11,752 bases of DNA from Sphingomonas bacterium (GTDB lineage Bacteria > Pseudomonadota > Alphaproteobacteria > Sphingomonadales > Sphingomonadaceae). A program made the translations under genes and the position numbers. A model generated the notes under the pieces. It did not search any database. It saw only the letters and a list, made by a program, of their open reading frames with translations, and had not been told where the DNA came from. The stretch spans positions 1 to 11,752 of the forward strand of contig JAJAZM010000058.1 of NCBI GenBank assembly GCA_026785645.1, in the 5' to 3' direction. This document shows positions 5,382 to 11,752 of the stretch, piece by piece. How positions within the stretch are numbered: the stretch's first letter is position 1; every line of letters begins with the position of its first letter.

Positions 5382-7133
5382 ATGAGTTCCTCCTTCGCTT
5401 CCTTCCGCTCGGTCAGCGGACAGCCATGGCGACCGCGCCGCGAGGGCGGAGACGATCTCGGCATCGACCTCGTCGACCAGCTGCTGCTCGCCCGCGGGGT
5501 CGCCCCCGCCGATCTCGCCCGCCACCGCGCGCCGACGCTGCGCGATTTCCTGCCCGACCCGTCGGTGTTCGCCGACATGGACAAGGGCGCGTCGCGGCTC
5601 GCCGATGCAGTCGAGGCGGGCGAGACGATCGCCATCTTCGGTGATTATGACGTCGATGGCGCAACCTCCGCCGCTTTGCTCACCTTGCTGCTTCGCCGCC
5701 TCGGCAGCGACCCGATGATCTACATCCCCGACCGCTTGATGGAAGGCTATGGCCCGAGCGGAAAGGCGCTGGTCGAGTTAAAGGAAAAGGGTGCGAGCCT
5801 CGCGATCACCGTCGATTGCGGGGCGCAGGCGTTCGATGCGTTGGCCGAGGCCGCCGCTGCGGGCCTCGACGTCATTGTCTGCGACCACCACCTGTGCTCG
5901 ACCGCGCTTCCCACCACGGTGGCGATGATCAATCCCAACCGGCTCGACGAAAGCGTCGACGGCGCCGCCCACGGCCACCTCGCCGCGGTCGGCATGGCGT
6001 TCCTGCTCGGGGTCGCGCTGCTTCGCGAATTGCGCAAGCGCGGTCGCTTCGTCAATGGCGTCGCCGAACCCGGGATCATCGACCTGATCGATATCGTCGC
6101 GCTCGGCACCGTCGCCGACGTCGCCAAGCTGAAAACCCTCAACCGCGCCTTTGTAACGCAGGGGCTCAAGGTCATGGCCGAGCGCCGCAACATCGGGCTC
6201 GCCGCGCTGGCCGATGCCGCGCGGCTCGTCAAAAGCCCGACCAGCCGCGATCTCGGTTTTGCGCTTGGGCCCAGGATCAACGCCGGCGGCCGGGTCGGCA
6301 AGTCCGACCTCGGCGTTCGCCTGCTCACCGCCACCGATCCGGAGGAGGCGCGGACCATCGCCGCCGAGCTCGACCGGCTCAACGAGGAGCGCCGCGCGAT
6401 CGAGCAGCTGGTCACCGACGCCGCCGCCGACCAGGCGCTGGCGCAGGCCGATTCGCCGCTGGTGATCGTCTCAGGGCTCGGCTGGCACCCCGGCGTGGTC
6501 GGGAGCGTCGCCAGCCGCCTCAAGGAAAAATACGGCCGTCCCGCGATCGTCATCGCGGTCGACGACGACGGCGTTGGCAAGGGCTCGGGCCGCTCGATTT
6601 CGGGGGTCGACCTCGGCGCCGCAATCCTCGCTGCAAAAGATAGCGGCCTGCTCGTCGCTGGTGGCGGCCATGCGATGGCCGCCGGGGTGACCGTCGCGCC
6701 CGGCGGGATCGAACCGCTGCGCGCCTTCCTCAACGATCGCTTGGCCGACACTATCGACACCGCCCGCAGCGACCGCGCGCTGACCCTCGATGCCTTGCTC
6801 TCCCCCGGCGGCGTGATCGGCGGTCTGTGCGATCAGCTCGACGCCGGTGGCCCCTATGGCGCTGGCTGGCCCGCCCCGCGCTGCGCCGTCGGCCCGACAC
6901 GCCTGCTTCGCACCGCGGTCGTCGGCAACGGCCATGTTCGCGGGATCGCCAGCGGCGATGACGGCAAGAGCTTCAAGTGGATCGCGTTCCGTGCCGCCGA
7001 TACTCCGCTCGGGCAAGCCTTGTTGTCGTCCTCCCCCGACACCCGCTGGTGGCTCGCCGGAACGATCAAGCGCGACGAGTGGCAGGGTGGCAATGCGGCG
7101 GAAATGCACGTCGAGGACGCCGCTCCCGCCTGA
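5382..7133 (+). CDS. recJ: Single-stranded-DNA-specific exonuclease RecJ
   Basis: RecJ degrades single-stranded DNA 5' to 3' in RecF-pathway recombination, mismatch repair and base-excision repair, using Mn2+ or Mg2+. The 583 residues match the usual length (577 in E. coli). DHH-domain motifs are all present: GDYDVDGATSAALL (87-100), VDCGAQAFDAL (144-154), CDHHLCS (167-173) and DIVALGTVADVAKL (237-250). GPRINAGGRVGKSDLGVRLL (296-315) follows. The DHHA1 part has SGLGWHPGVVGSVASRL (364-380), GSGRSISGVDL (401-411) and GGGHAMAAGVTV (427-438), and a C-terminal OB-like region runs to the end. Metal ligands D88, D90, D145 and H169-H170 are intact by motif position. ATG 5382 places the first motif at the usual distance from the N-terminus; no Shine-Dalgarno site is visible. 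The gene is monocistronic here, divergent from a small gene and followed by tRNA-Glu. Confidence 0.98.
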   Translation: MSSSFASFRSVSGQPWRPRREGGDDLGIDLVDQLLLARGVAPADLARHRAPTLRDFLPDPSVFADMDKGASRLADAVEAGETIAIFGDYDVDGATSAALLTLLLRRLGSDPMIYIPDRLMEGYGPSGKALVELKEKGASLAITVDCGAQAFDALAEAAAAGLDVIVCDHHLCSTALPTTVAMINPNRLDESVDGAAHGHLAAVGMAFLLGVALLRELRKRGRFVNGVAEPGIIDLIDIVALGTVADVAKLKTLNRAFVTQGLKVMAERRNIGLAALADAARLVKSPTSRDLGFALGPRINAGGRVGKSDLGVRLLTATDPEEARTIAAELDRLNEERRAIEQLVTDAAADQALAQADSPLVIVSGLGWHPGVVGSVASRLKEKYGRPAIVIAVDDDGVGKGSGRSISGVDLGAAILAAKDSGLLVAGGGHAMAAGVTVAPGGIEPLRAFLNDRLADTIDTARSDRALTLDALLSPGGVIGGLCDQLDAGGPYGAGWPAPRCAVGPTRLLRTAVVGNGHVRGIASGDDGKSFKWIAFRAADTPLGQALLSSSPDTRWWLAGTIKRDEWQGGNAAEMHVEDAAPA

Positions 7134-7153
7134 CCGGTTTTGACCCGATGGCC

Positions 7154-7182
7154 TTGACCGTAACCCGCGCTTCCCCTAGTCG
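7154..7182 (+). promoter_or_regulatory. Likely promoter of tRNA-Glu
   Basis: TTGACC (7154-7159), a near-consensus -35 box, is followed after 17 bases by TAGTCG (7177-7182). Initiation would fall near 7189, about ten bases before the mature tRNA 5' end. The -10 is weak, but spacing and position are right for a tRNA gene in a GC-rich genome. Confidence 0.5.
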
Positions 7183-7198
7183 CGCCACGGCACCAAAT

Positions 7199-7273
7199 GG
7201 CCCCTTCGTCTAAGGGTTAGGACGCGGCCCTTTCACGGCTGAAATACGGGTTCGAATCCCGTAGGGGTCACCA
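7199..7273 (+). tRNA. tRNA-Glu (anticodon UUC)
   Basis: The 75 bases fold into a complete cloverleaf. The acceptor stem pairs GGCCCCT with AGGGGTC (one G-U pair), followed by discriminator A and an encoded CCA. The D arm is GTCT/GGAC. The anticodon stem pairs CGGCC with GGCTG around the loop CTTTCAC, with anticodon TTC. The T arm is ACGGG-TTCGAAT-CCCGT. It decodes GAA and GAG. It resembles E. coli tRNA-Glu closely. It lies 65 bases after recJ and appears to be a single-gene transcription unit with its own promoter. Confidence 0.98.
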
Positions 7274-7280
7274 TCGCACA

Positions 7281-7298
7281 GGAGTGTCGGGGCACTCC
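7281..7298 (+). other. Hairpin just downstream of tRNA-Glu
   Basis: GGAGTG (7281-7286) pairs with CACTCC (7293-7298) around the loop TCGGGG. It begins seven bases after the tRNA CCA. There is no T run after it, so if it ends the tRNA transcript it does so without the usual intrinsic signal. It could also help 3' processing. Confidence 0.45.
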
Positions 7299-7310
7299 GA
7301 GCACTGGTGA

Positions 7311-7345
7311 CAATTTAGGACTGCCGGGAGCAGTCCGCGAAATTG
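7311..7345 (+). other. Long two-part stem-loop of unknown role
   Basis: An inner perfect stem joins GGACTGC (7318-7324) and GCAGTCC (7330-7336) over the loop CGGGA. An outer perfect stem joins CAATTT (7311-7316) and AAATTG (7340-7345). The two are separated by an A on one side and GCG on the other. Thirteen base pairs in 35 bases of non-coding DNA is unlikely to be accidental. No T run follows, so it is not a classic terminator. Possible roles are the core of a small RNA, a processing signal or a DNA-level site. Confidence 0.5.
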
Positions 7346-7372
7346 GCGACAGCGCACCGAGGCGATGGTCAC

Positions 7373-7399
7373 TTGCGCTAAGTGTATTACCAATATAAT
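7373..7399 (+). promoter_or_regulatory. Promoter of the ABC exporter operon
   Basis: A perfect TATAAT (7394-7399) lies eight bases before the ATG at 7408. A TTGCGC (7373-7378) sits 15 bases upstream, a short spacing that suggests a weak or activator-sensitive promoter. The expected transcription start (7405-7408) falls on or just before the start codon, so the mRNA is probably leaderless. The -10 box is embedded in the inverted repeat described separately. Confidence 0.6.
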
Positions 7400-7405
7400 A
7401 CACTT
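7380..7405 (+). promoter_or_regulatory. Perfect 10-bp inverted repeat, likely repressor operator
   Basis: AAGTGTATTA (7380-7389) and TAATACACTT (7396-7405) are exact inverted copies around the spacer CCAATA. The repeat covers the -10 box and the expected transcription start of the ABC operon, so a bound protein would block RNA polymerase. From memory, YtrA-subfamily GntR repressors that control ABC transporter operons bind AGTGTA...TACACT inverted repeats; the arms here contain exactly those half-sites, 12 bases apart. The regulator is not encoded in the window. The operator assignment is strong by symmetry and position; the regulator family is inference. Confidence 0.65.
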
Positions 7406-7407
7406 TG

Positions 7408-8049
7408 ATGGGCAATCTTCATCTCGACTCAATCGGCAAGACCTACGGTCGCAAGCCCATCTTCGACGACGTCACGACTCACGTCCCGATCGGGCTGACG
7501 TTGCTGACCGGGCCGAGTGGGGCAGGCAAGTCGACCCTGCTCAGGATCCTCGCCACCGCCGAAAAGCCAAGCCGCGGCAAATTGAGCTGGAAAGGCGCAC
7601 CGCTTCCCGCCGCGCGCCACCAGTTACGCCGTGCGCTCGGCTATGCGCCTCAGGCGGTCGATCTTCCCGACGATCTCACCGCGCGCGAATTTGCGATGCA
7701 CATGGCCGCGCTCAAGGGGCTCGACCTCGCCGCTGCCGATGCCCAATTCGGCGCGATCACCGACGCCATCAACCTCCATTCCGACATCAACCAGCGGATC
7801 GCGACCTTCTCGGGCGGGATGCGCCGCCGGCTGGTGTTCGCCCAGGCATTACTCGGCGCGCCCGACCTGATCATCCTCGACGAGCCCACCGCCGAGCTCG
7901 ACAGCCACACCGCGGTCCTGCTCGAATCGCTGATCGTCGAGCGCGCCGCCAGGGCCTCGGTGGTAATGACCACTCACGCCTCCGCCCAGCTTTCCGCGCA
8001 TGCCGCCGCAAGCTGGCGGGTCGAGGGCGGCCAGGTCATTCGGACATGA
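7408..8049 (+). CDS. ABC transporter ATP-binding protein
   Basis: This 213-residue nucleotide-binding subunit should power the membrane protein encoded next. All ATPase motifs are present: Walker A GPSGAGKST (35-43), Q-loop YAPQ (Q82), signature FSGGMRRR (134-141), Walker B LIILDEPTAELD (154-165) with catalytic E159, and the switch histidine in TTHAS (H190). It is short, a bare ATPase domain with no C-terminal regulatory extension, as in ABC-2 type exporters. ATG 7408 is used; a TTG at 7405 directly before it would add one Met and falls inside the operator arm. There is no Shine-Dalgarno site, and the promoter ends so close that translation is probably leaderless. The stop overlaps the permease start (ATGA at 8046-8049). 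Substrate unknown. Confidence 0.93.
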   Translation: MGNLHLDSIGKTYGRKPIFDDVTTHVPIGLTLLTGPSGAGKSTLLRILATAEKPSRGKLSWKGAPLPAARHQLRRALGYAPQAVDLPDDLTAREFAMHMAALKGLDLAAADAQFGAITDAINLHSDINQRIATFSGGMRRRLVFAQALLGAPDLIILDEPTAELDSHTAVLLESLIVERAARASVVMTTHASAQLSAHAAASWRVEGGQVIRT

Positions 8050-9434
8050 GCGCAGTCGCGGTGGCGCGCTCGGCGATGAATGTCAGCCTGCGCCGTTATT
8101 CGCGCAGCTGGGGACTGTGGCTGCTATTGCTGGTCGCGCCGATCGGTGCCCGCTTCATGATCGCGCGCGACGATGGCTCGGGGATGCAGGTCGCGATCGG
8201 CGGGCATTTGCCGGTGATGACCTCGGCGACGCTCGGGGTCTGCCTCGGGGTCGTTGTCTCGACCCTGCTCTTGCCGGTCGCCTTCCTCTACCTCCGCTCC
8301 AACGTCACCCGCCGCAATCCGTGGCAGGTCGATGAAGTCAGCGGCGCCTCGCGTGCGGCGATCATGCTCGGGCGCTTTGCCGCCGACGCTGTGGTCCTGC
8401 TTGCGTCGCTGACCGCGCTGACCGCGGCTGGCTGGCTGCTCGGCTGGCAGATCGTCACCGGCCCGTTCCAGCCGGGTTGGATCGCGCTTCCGTTATGGCT
8501 GGTCGCTGCACCGGCGCTAATCGGGCTTGCCGCGCTTCGCCAATTGCTCGATGCGCGCCCGCTCGGCCGCCGCGGATTTGGCGAGCTGATCTTCTTCATC
8601 CTGTGGATGTCGGCACTGGTCATCCCGATCGTCGTATCCGAGCGGCCGTCGAGCTTCGCCGTCAACATGGTCGATTATGCCGGCTTTGTCCGTCCGTTGG
8701 TCGCTGGCTCGCCGAGCGGCGACAATGATTTCTCGATCGGCGGTGGCGAGATCAAGCCCGGCCGGGTGCCGCTCGATGCGGAACGGGGGATCAGCGCCCC
8801 GGGCTACATCGGTTCGCGCTTCGCCTGGGTCGCAATCGCGATCGCGCTGAGCGCATTGGCGAGCTTGGTCTATGCCCAGCACAGCGCGCCGCGCCGCCCC
8901 CGCCTCGCCGGCTTCCTCGCGCGTTTGCTCGCCACTGGGCCGCCGCCGCCAGCGATCACCAATGCACCCGCCGCGCCAAGCAGCCGATCCCCGATCGCCA
9001 CCCTTGTGCTGGCCGAATTCCGACTGGTCGGCGCGGGCAGATTGTTCCTGTACCTGGCGATCGTCGCCGCATTGCTCGGCGTGCTCCCCGACTTCCGCCA
9101 TTTCGGCAGCCCGGCGGGCCTGCTGCTGCTGGTGTTCGGGCTTTGCGCGCAGGCCGGGCGAAGCGAGGCGCGCGGCCTTCGCCACCTTACCGCGACCACC
9201 GCCACGCCCCCGCCATTGCGCCGCGCTGCCCTGGTCGTTGCCGGAACCGCCTGGGCGATCCTGCTGGCGCTCCCCGCCGCGCTCGCCAGCTGGTCGCTCG
9301 CCCCGATCCTCCTCGGCGCAGCGACCGGCGCCGCCGCGGGGCTGGTCGCAGTGATCCTGGCAATGATCAGCGGCTCGGCCTTCGCGGCGCGAATGGTGCT
9401 GCTGATTCTGTGGTACGTCTATCTGTCGACCTGA
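8046..9434 (+). CDS. Large ABC exporter membrane permease
   Basis: The 462-residue protein is the membrane partner of the preceding ATPase. I place about eleven membrane helices, near 22-40, 60-83, 110-134, 145-166, 178-197, 257-276, 332-348, 354-370, 392-415, 418-442 and 446-461. The first six form one half; the rest follow a Pro/Ala-rich linker (about 278-316, with GPPPPAITNAPAAP). The layout suggests two ABC-2-like halves fused in one chain. A polar loop near 198-256 (SPSGDNDFSIGGGEIKPGR) is probably outside the membrane. The frame is open upstream to 7365, but ATG 8046 gives the ATGA overlap with the ATPase gene. I do not recognise a specific family; no substrate can be inferred. Its end abuts the convergent MgtC-like gene with no spacer. 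Confidence 0.8.
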   Translation: MSAVAVARSAMNVSLRRYSRSWGLWLLLLVAPIGARFMIARDDGSGMQVAIGGHLPVMTSATLGVCLGVVVSTLLLPVAFLYLRSNVTRRNPWQVDEVSGASRAAIMLGRFAADAVVLLASLTALTAAGWLLGWQIVTGPFQPGWIALPLWLVAAPALIGLAALRQLLDARPLGRRGFGELIFFILWMSALVIPIVVSERPSSFAVNMVDYAGFVRPLVAGSPSGDNDFSIGGGEIKPGRVPLDAERGISAPGYIGSRFAWVAIAIALSALASLVYAQHSAPRRPRLAGFLARLLATGPPPPAITNAPAAPSSRSPIATLVLAEFRLVGAGRLFLYLAIVAALLGVLPDFRHFGSPAGLLLLVFGLCAQAGRSEARGLRHLTATTATPPPLRRAALVVAGTAWAILLALPAALASWSLAPILLGAATGAAAGLVAVILAMISGSAFAARMVLLILWYVYLST

Positions 9435-10697
9435 TCACATCCGCAGCCAGGCCACCACCAGCGACGCGACCAGCACCATTGTGCTCACCCCAAGCGCAAG
9501 CGCGGCGCTCGCGCCCTTGCCCCGCGCATAAGCCAGCGTCACCCCGATCTTGACCGCCATGTTGGCGACCACCGTCCCGCCGATCGCGATCGCGGCGAGC
9601 TCGGCCCCGATCGCCGCTTCGGGCAATCCCCCGGCGGTAACGATCGAGGCATCGACGTCCATCGACCCCATCAGGAACAGCAGCAGCGCAATCCCCTGCT
9701 CGCCGAACTGCCCTTGCGCCCAGCGCGCCGCGACTGCTGCCCCGGCGACGAACGCCAGGAAGGTTAGCGCGGGCAGCATCGCGATCGGGTTGCCCGGCGG
9801 CGCGCTATGCTTGCTTTGGGGCGCGGACCGATACAGCCACCACCCCGCCGCCCACGCCACCACCAACGCCGGCGCGATGATGATCGCCAGCGGCTGCAGC
9901 ATCCGGGTGGCGAGGATTGCGACCAGCACCAGCACGCGCAGATACATCACTGCGCTGGCCAGCGCGATTCCGGCCGGCTCGGCCCCGCCCGCCTCCCTCG
10001 TCCCGAGCCGCTGCGCCAGCGACTGGGTCACCGCGGTCGAGCTATACGCCCCGCCGATCAGCGCGGTGGCGATCGTCCCGTAGCGCGCGCCGAAGATCCG
10101 GTTGGCGATATAGCCGACGAACGAGAAGCCGGTGACGAGCACCACCACCCACCATAATTTGCTTGCATTCCACGCATCATAGGGGCCGAAATCGCGGTCG
10201 GGCAGGAATGGCAGCACCGCCAGCGCAATCACCGCGAACCGCGCCAGCGACTTGATGTCGCGCTCGTCCAATCGGTCGACGAAGCCGTGCACCTCGTCGC
10301 GCATCGCCAGGATCAGCACCACGATTGCCGCCGCCGCGAGTGCCAGCCCGATCATGCCATTGCCCGCCAGATAGGCGATCCCCAGCGTCGCCACCGCCGC
10401 CACCGGGCTGGTCGCATCGCCCCTGGCCTTGAGCCGTGGCGCATAAGCGATGGCGAGGATTGCGATCACCCCCGCCAGCAGCACCGCGCCGACCACCACC
10501 TGCCCCATCGACCCGCTCAGCCCGGCGATCCCGCCGGCCAGCCCGAGCAAGGAAAAGGTTCGCACCCCCGCCACGCGTTGCCCGTCGGGCTGGTCCTTCA
10601 ATTTGAACCCGCGTTCGAGCCCGACCAATATCCCGACCACCAGCCCAACCCCGACCCTGAGCCCCTGCTGCGCCCAGATGTCGAGGCTTTCGATCAT
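9435..10697 (-). CDS. MgtC/DUF4010 family membrane protein
   Basis: The 420-residue protein is nearly all membrane helices. The N-terminal MgtC-like domain (about 10-135) shows GILVGLERG (22-30) and RTFSLLGLAGGIAGL (46-60), the conserved core of the family. The C-terminal half (about 180-415) fits DUF4010, with GGAYSSTAVTQSLA (215-228) and FLMGSMDVDASIV (341-353). MgtC proteins affect Mg2+ limitation survival and interact with membrane transport and ATP synthase in some pathogens; the long DUF4010 fusions are uncharacterised. The GTG at 10721 would extend it by eight residues into the hydrolase gene; ATG 10697 is preferred because it forms an ATGA overlap with that gene's stop. It is the last gene of the minus-strand operon and meets the ABC permease gene base to base. 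Confidence 0.88.
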   Translation of the reverse strand: MIESLDIWAQQGLRVGVGLVVGILVGLERGFKLKDQPDGQRVAGVRTFSLLGLAGGIAGLSGSMGQVVVGAVLLAGVIAILAIAYAPRLKARGDATSPVAAVATLGIAYLAGNGMIGLALAAAAIVVLILAMRDEVHGFVDRLDERDIKSLARFAVIALAVLPFLPDRDFGPYDAWNASKLWWVVVLVTGFSFVGYIANRIFGARYGTIATALIGGAYSSTAVTQSLAQRLGTREAGGAEPAGIALASAVMYLRVLVLVAILATRMLQPLAIIIAPALVVAWAAGWWLYRSAPQSKHSAPPGNPIAMLPALTFLAFVAGAAVAARWAQGQFGEQGIALLLFLMGSMDVDASIVTAGGLPEAAIGAELAAIAIGGTVVANMAVKIGVTLAYARGKGASAALALGVSTMVLVASLVVAWLRM

Positions 10698-11536
10698 CGC
10701 GCCAGCCGCTCGGCGTGCCACGCGACATGGTCGGCCATGAAGCTCGAGATGAAATAGTAACTATGATCGTAGCCCGCCTGCCGCCGCAACGTCAGCGCGA
10801 TCCCCGCGTCGGCGCACGCCGCCTCGAGCAGTTCGGGCTTCAATTCCTTGTCGAGAAACGGGTCGGCGTCGCCGATATCGACCAAAATCTCGTCAACCCG
10901 CGCGCCATCCTCGATCGCCGCCACTGCATCATGTCGCCGCCACGTCGCGCGGTCCTCGCCGAGATAATGTTTGAGCGCCTTTCTGCCCCACGGCACCGCG
11001 CTCGGCGCGACGATCGGCGAGAAAGCGCTGACCGAGCGGAACCGCCCCGGCAGCCCCAGCGCCAGCGTCAGCGCGCCATGCCCGCCCATCGAATGGCCGG
11101 TGATCGACTGCCGCGCCAGGTCCGCCGGGAAATGCTCGCCCACCAATGCCGGAAGTTCGTCGGCGAGGTAGCTCCACATGTTGAACTGCCTGTCCCACGG
11201 CGCCTCGGTCGCATCGACGTAGAAACCCGCGCCCTGCCCGAAGTCCCACAATCCGTCGGGATCGTCGGGCACCTCCTCGCCGCGCGGCGAGGTATCGGGC
11301 GCGACGAAGATCATCCCCGCCGCCGCACAGGCTGCGCGATACTCGCCTTTCTCGGTGACGTTAGCGTGGGTGCAGGTCAGCCCCGACAAATACCACAACA
11401 CGGGCAGCCTCGTCCCCGGCGAATGGTCGGGGACGAACGCCGAAAACACCATGTCGGTGGTGGTTGCGCTCGATGCATGGCGGTACACGCCCTGCGTGCC
11501 GCCATGCGACCGAACCTCGCTAAGCGTCTCGATCAT
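10694..11536 (-). CDS. fghA: S-formylglutathione hydrolase
   Basis: The enzyme hydrolyses S-formylglutathione to formate and glutathione, the second step of glutathione-dependent formaldehyde oxidation in the cytoplasm. The 280 residues match the family length. It is an alpha/beta-hydrolase with nucleophile Ser149 in GHSMGGHGAL (147-156), Asp225 in DIGDADPFLD (220-229) and His258 in GYDHSYYFI (255-263). LWYLSGLTCTHANVTEKGEY (47-66) is the other family hallmark, including the conserved Cys54. The frame is open to 11686, but ATG 11536 starts the family's typical N-terminus and overlaps the preceding VOC gene's stop (ATGA), so the upstream extension is rejected. A 9-bp-arm hairpin covers this junction. 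The partner dehydrogenase (frmA/adhC type) is not in the window and is probably beyond the right edge. Confidence 0.95.
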   Translation of the reverse strand: MIETLSEVRSHGGTQGVYRHASSATTTDMVFSAFVPDHSPGTRLPVLWYLSGLTCTHANVTEKGEYRAACAAAGMIFVAPDTSPRGEEVPDDPDGLWDFGQGAGFYVDATEAPWDRQFNMWSYLADELPALVGEHFPADLARQSITGHSMGGHGALTLALGLPGRFRSVSAFSPIVAPSAVPWGRKALKHYLGEDRATWRRHDAVAAIEDGARVDEILVDIGDADPFLDKELKPELLEAACADAGIALTLRRQAGYDHSYYFISSFMADHVAWHAERLAR

Positions 11537-11752
11537 GCATCGGCCGGCAGACGATGCATGGCGCAAATCTTGTTGCCCGACGGATCGCGCAGATAAGCCA
11601 GATACAAATTTACGCCCGACCCCGAGCGCACCCCCGGCGGATCCTCGATCGCGGTTCCGCCCGCCGCGATCCCGGCCTGCTCCCACGCCTGCGCCTGCTC
11701 GGGGCTGTCGACCGCGAAGCCGATCGTCGATCCATTGCCGTGGGTCGCGGGC
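11533..11752 (-). CDS. VOC/glyoxalase-fold protein, C-terminal part
   Basis: Only the last 72 residues are inside the window; the gene continues past the right edge. It reads ATHGNGSTIGFAVDSPEQAQ, then a stretch with EDPPGV, then NLYLAYLRDPSGNKICAMH, ending LPADA. FAVDS...WE, the EDPPG turn and the LRDPSGNK strand-turn are the second half of a vicinal-oxygen-chelate (glyoxalase/bleomycin-resistance) domain. In sphingomonads a VOC gene commonly sits between the formaldehyde dehydrogenase and the S-formylglutathione hydrolase genes; this is from memory. Its role in the pathway is unknown. The stop overlaps the hydrolase start (ATGA), so the two are translationally coupled. Metal ligands cannot be judged from the fragment. 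Confidence 0.85.
   Translation of the reverse strand, partial: PATHGNGSTIGFAVDSPEQAQAWEQAGIAAGGTAIEDPPGVRSGSGVNLYLAYLRDPSGNKICAMHRLPADA
11534..11560 (-). other. Hairpin across the VOC/hydrolase gene junction
   Basis: CATGCATCG (11534-11542) and CGATGCATG (11552-11560) are perfect 9-bp inverted arms around a nine-base spacer. In the minus-strand mRNA the hydrolase start codon forms the base of this stem, so the fold would hide it unless a translating ribosome from the VOC gene opens it. The same CGATGCATGG string recurs at 11471-11480. Confidence 0.4.

Noticed and set aside
7233..7415. 60-codon minus-strand frame ending in the TGFEPV string
   Set aside because: This peptide is the familiar false translation of the strand opposite a tRNA T-arm; the sequence is tRNA-Glu and the hairpin region.
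7365..8045. Plus-strand upstream extension of the permease frame through the ATPase gene
   Set aside because: The extension is Arg/Pro-rich out-of-frame translation of the ATPase gene, whose own frame has every ABC motif.
7199..9434. tRNA-Glu as an integration site for an island carrying the ABC operon
   Set aside because: No integrase gene and no second copy of the tRNA 3' end is visible in the window, and composition does not shift.
10698..10721. GTG start adding eight residues to the MgtC-like protein
   Set aside because: ATG 10697 gives an exact ATGA overlap with the hydrolase gene and begins directly before the first membrane helix.
11537..11686. N-terminal extension of S-formylglutathione hydrolase by 50 residues
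   Set aside because: The extension overlaps the VOC gene, reads as Gly/Arg-rich shadow sequence, and lies before the family's normal N-terminus.

Overview
The window is dense, high-GC DNA in ordinary chromosomal gene order. It looks like an alphaproteobacterium, most likely a sphingomonad. Four things point that way: strong GC bias at third codon positions, few Shine-Dalgarno sites with several apparently leaderless starts, glpX and recJ close together, and an S-formylglutathione hydrolase gene flanked by a VOC-family gene. This assignment is inference from gene content; no taxonomic marker was compared. I see no phage, transposon, CRISPR array or plasmid gene.

Left part (98-5072, + strand). 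Two small membrane-protein genes come first (HdeD/DUF308-like and DUF2721). They are read in the same frame and separated by one TGA stop and two codons. Next is glpX (class II fructose-1,6-bisphosphatase). A two-gene cassette follows, encoding bacterial PH-domain membrane proteins of the YdbS/YdbT type, joined by an ATGA overlap. A Crp/Fnr-family regulator comes last, with a short palindrome upstream.

Middle (5069-7404). A small gene of unknown function on the minus strand meets the Crp/Fnr gene tail to tail, with overlapping stop codons. It is divergent from recJ, which is complete with all DHH and DHHA1 motifs. tRNA-Glu(UUC) with an encoded CCA follows. Downstream of it is a 134-base gap holding two hairpins and then a perfect 10-bp inverted repeat that surrounds a consensus TATAAT box.

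Right part (7408-9434, + strand). An ABC exporter operon has a complete ATPase and a large membrane permease, overlapping by ATGA. Its promoter appears to lie inside the inverted repeat. That arrangement resembles the operators of YtrA-type GntR repressors, which control ABC transporters in other bacteria. No such regulator gene is in the window.

Right end (9435-11752, - strand). A three-gene operon, read right to left, holds a VOC/glyoxalase-fold protein (5' end outside the window), S-formylglutathione hydrolase, and an MgtC/DUF4010 membrane protein. Each junction is an ATGA overlap, so translation is probably coupled. The hydrolase is the second step of glutathione-dependent formaldehyde oxidation; the matching dehydrogenase is probably just beyond the right edge.

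The least explained parts are the structured, regulated stretch between tRNA-Glu and the ABC operon and the orphan ABC exporter itself. The rest is recognisable housekeeping and accessory content.
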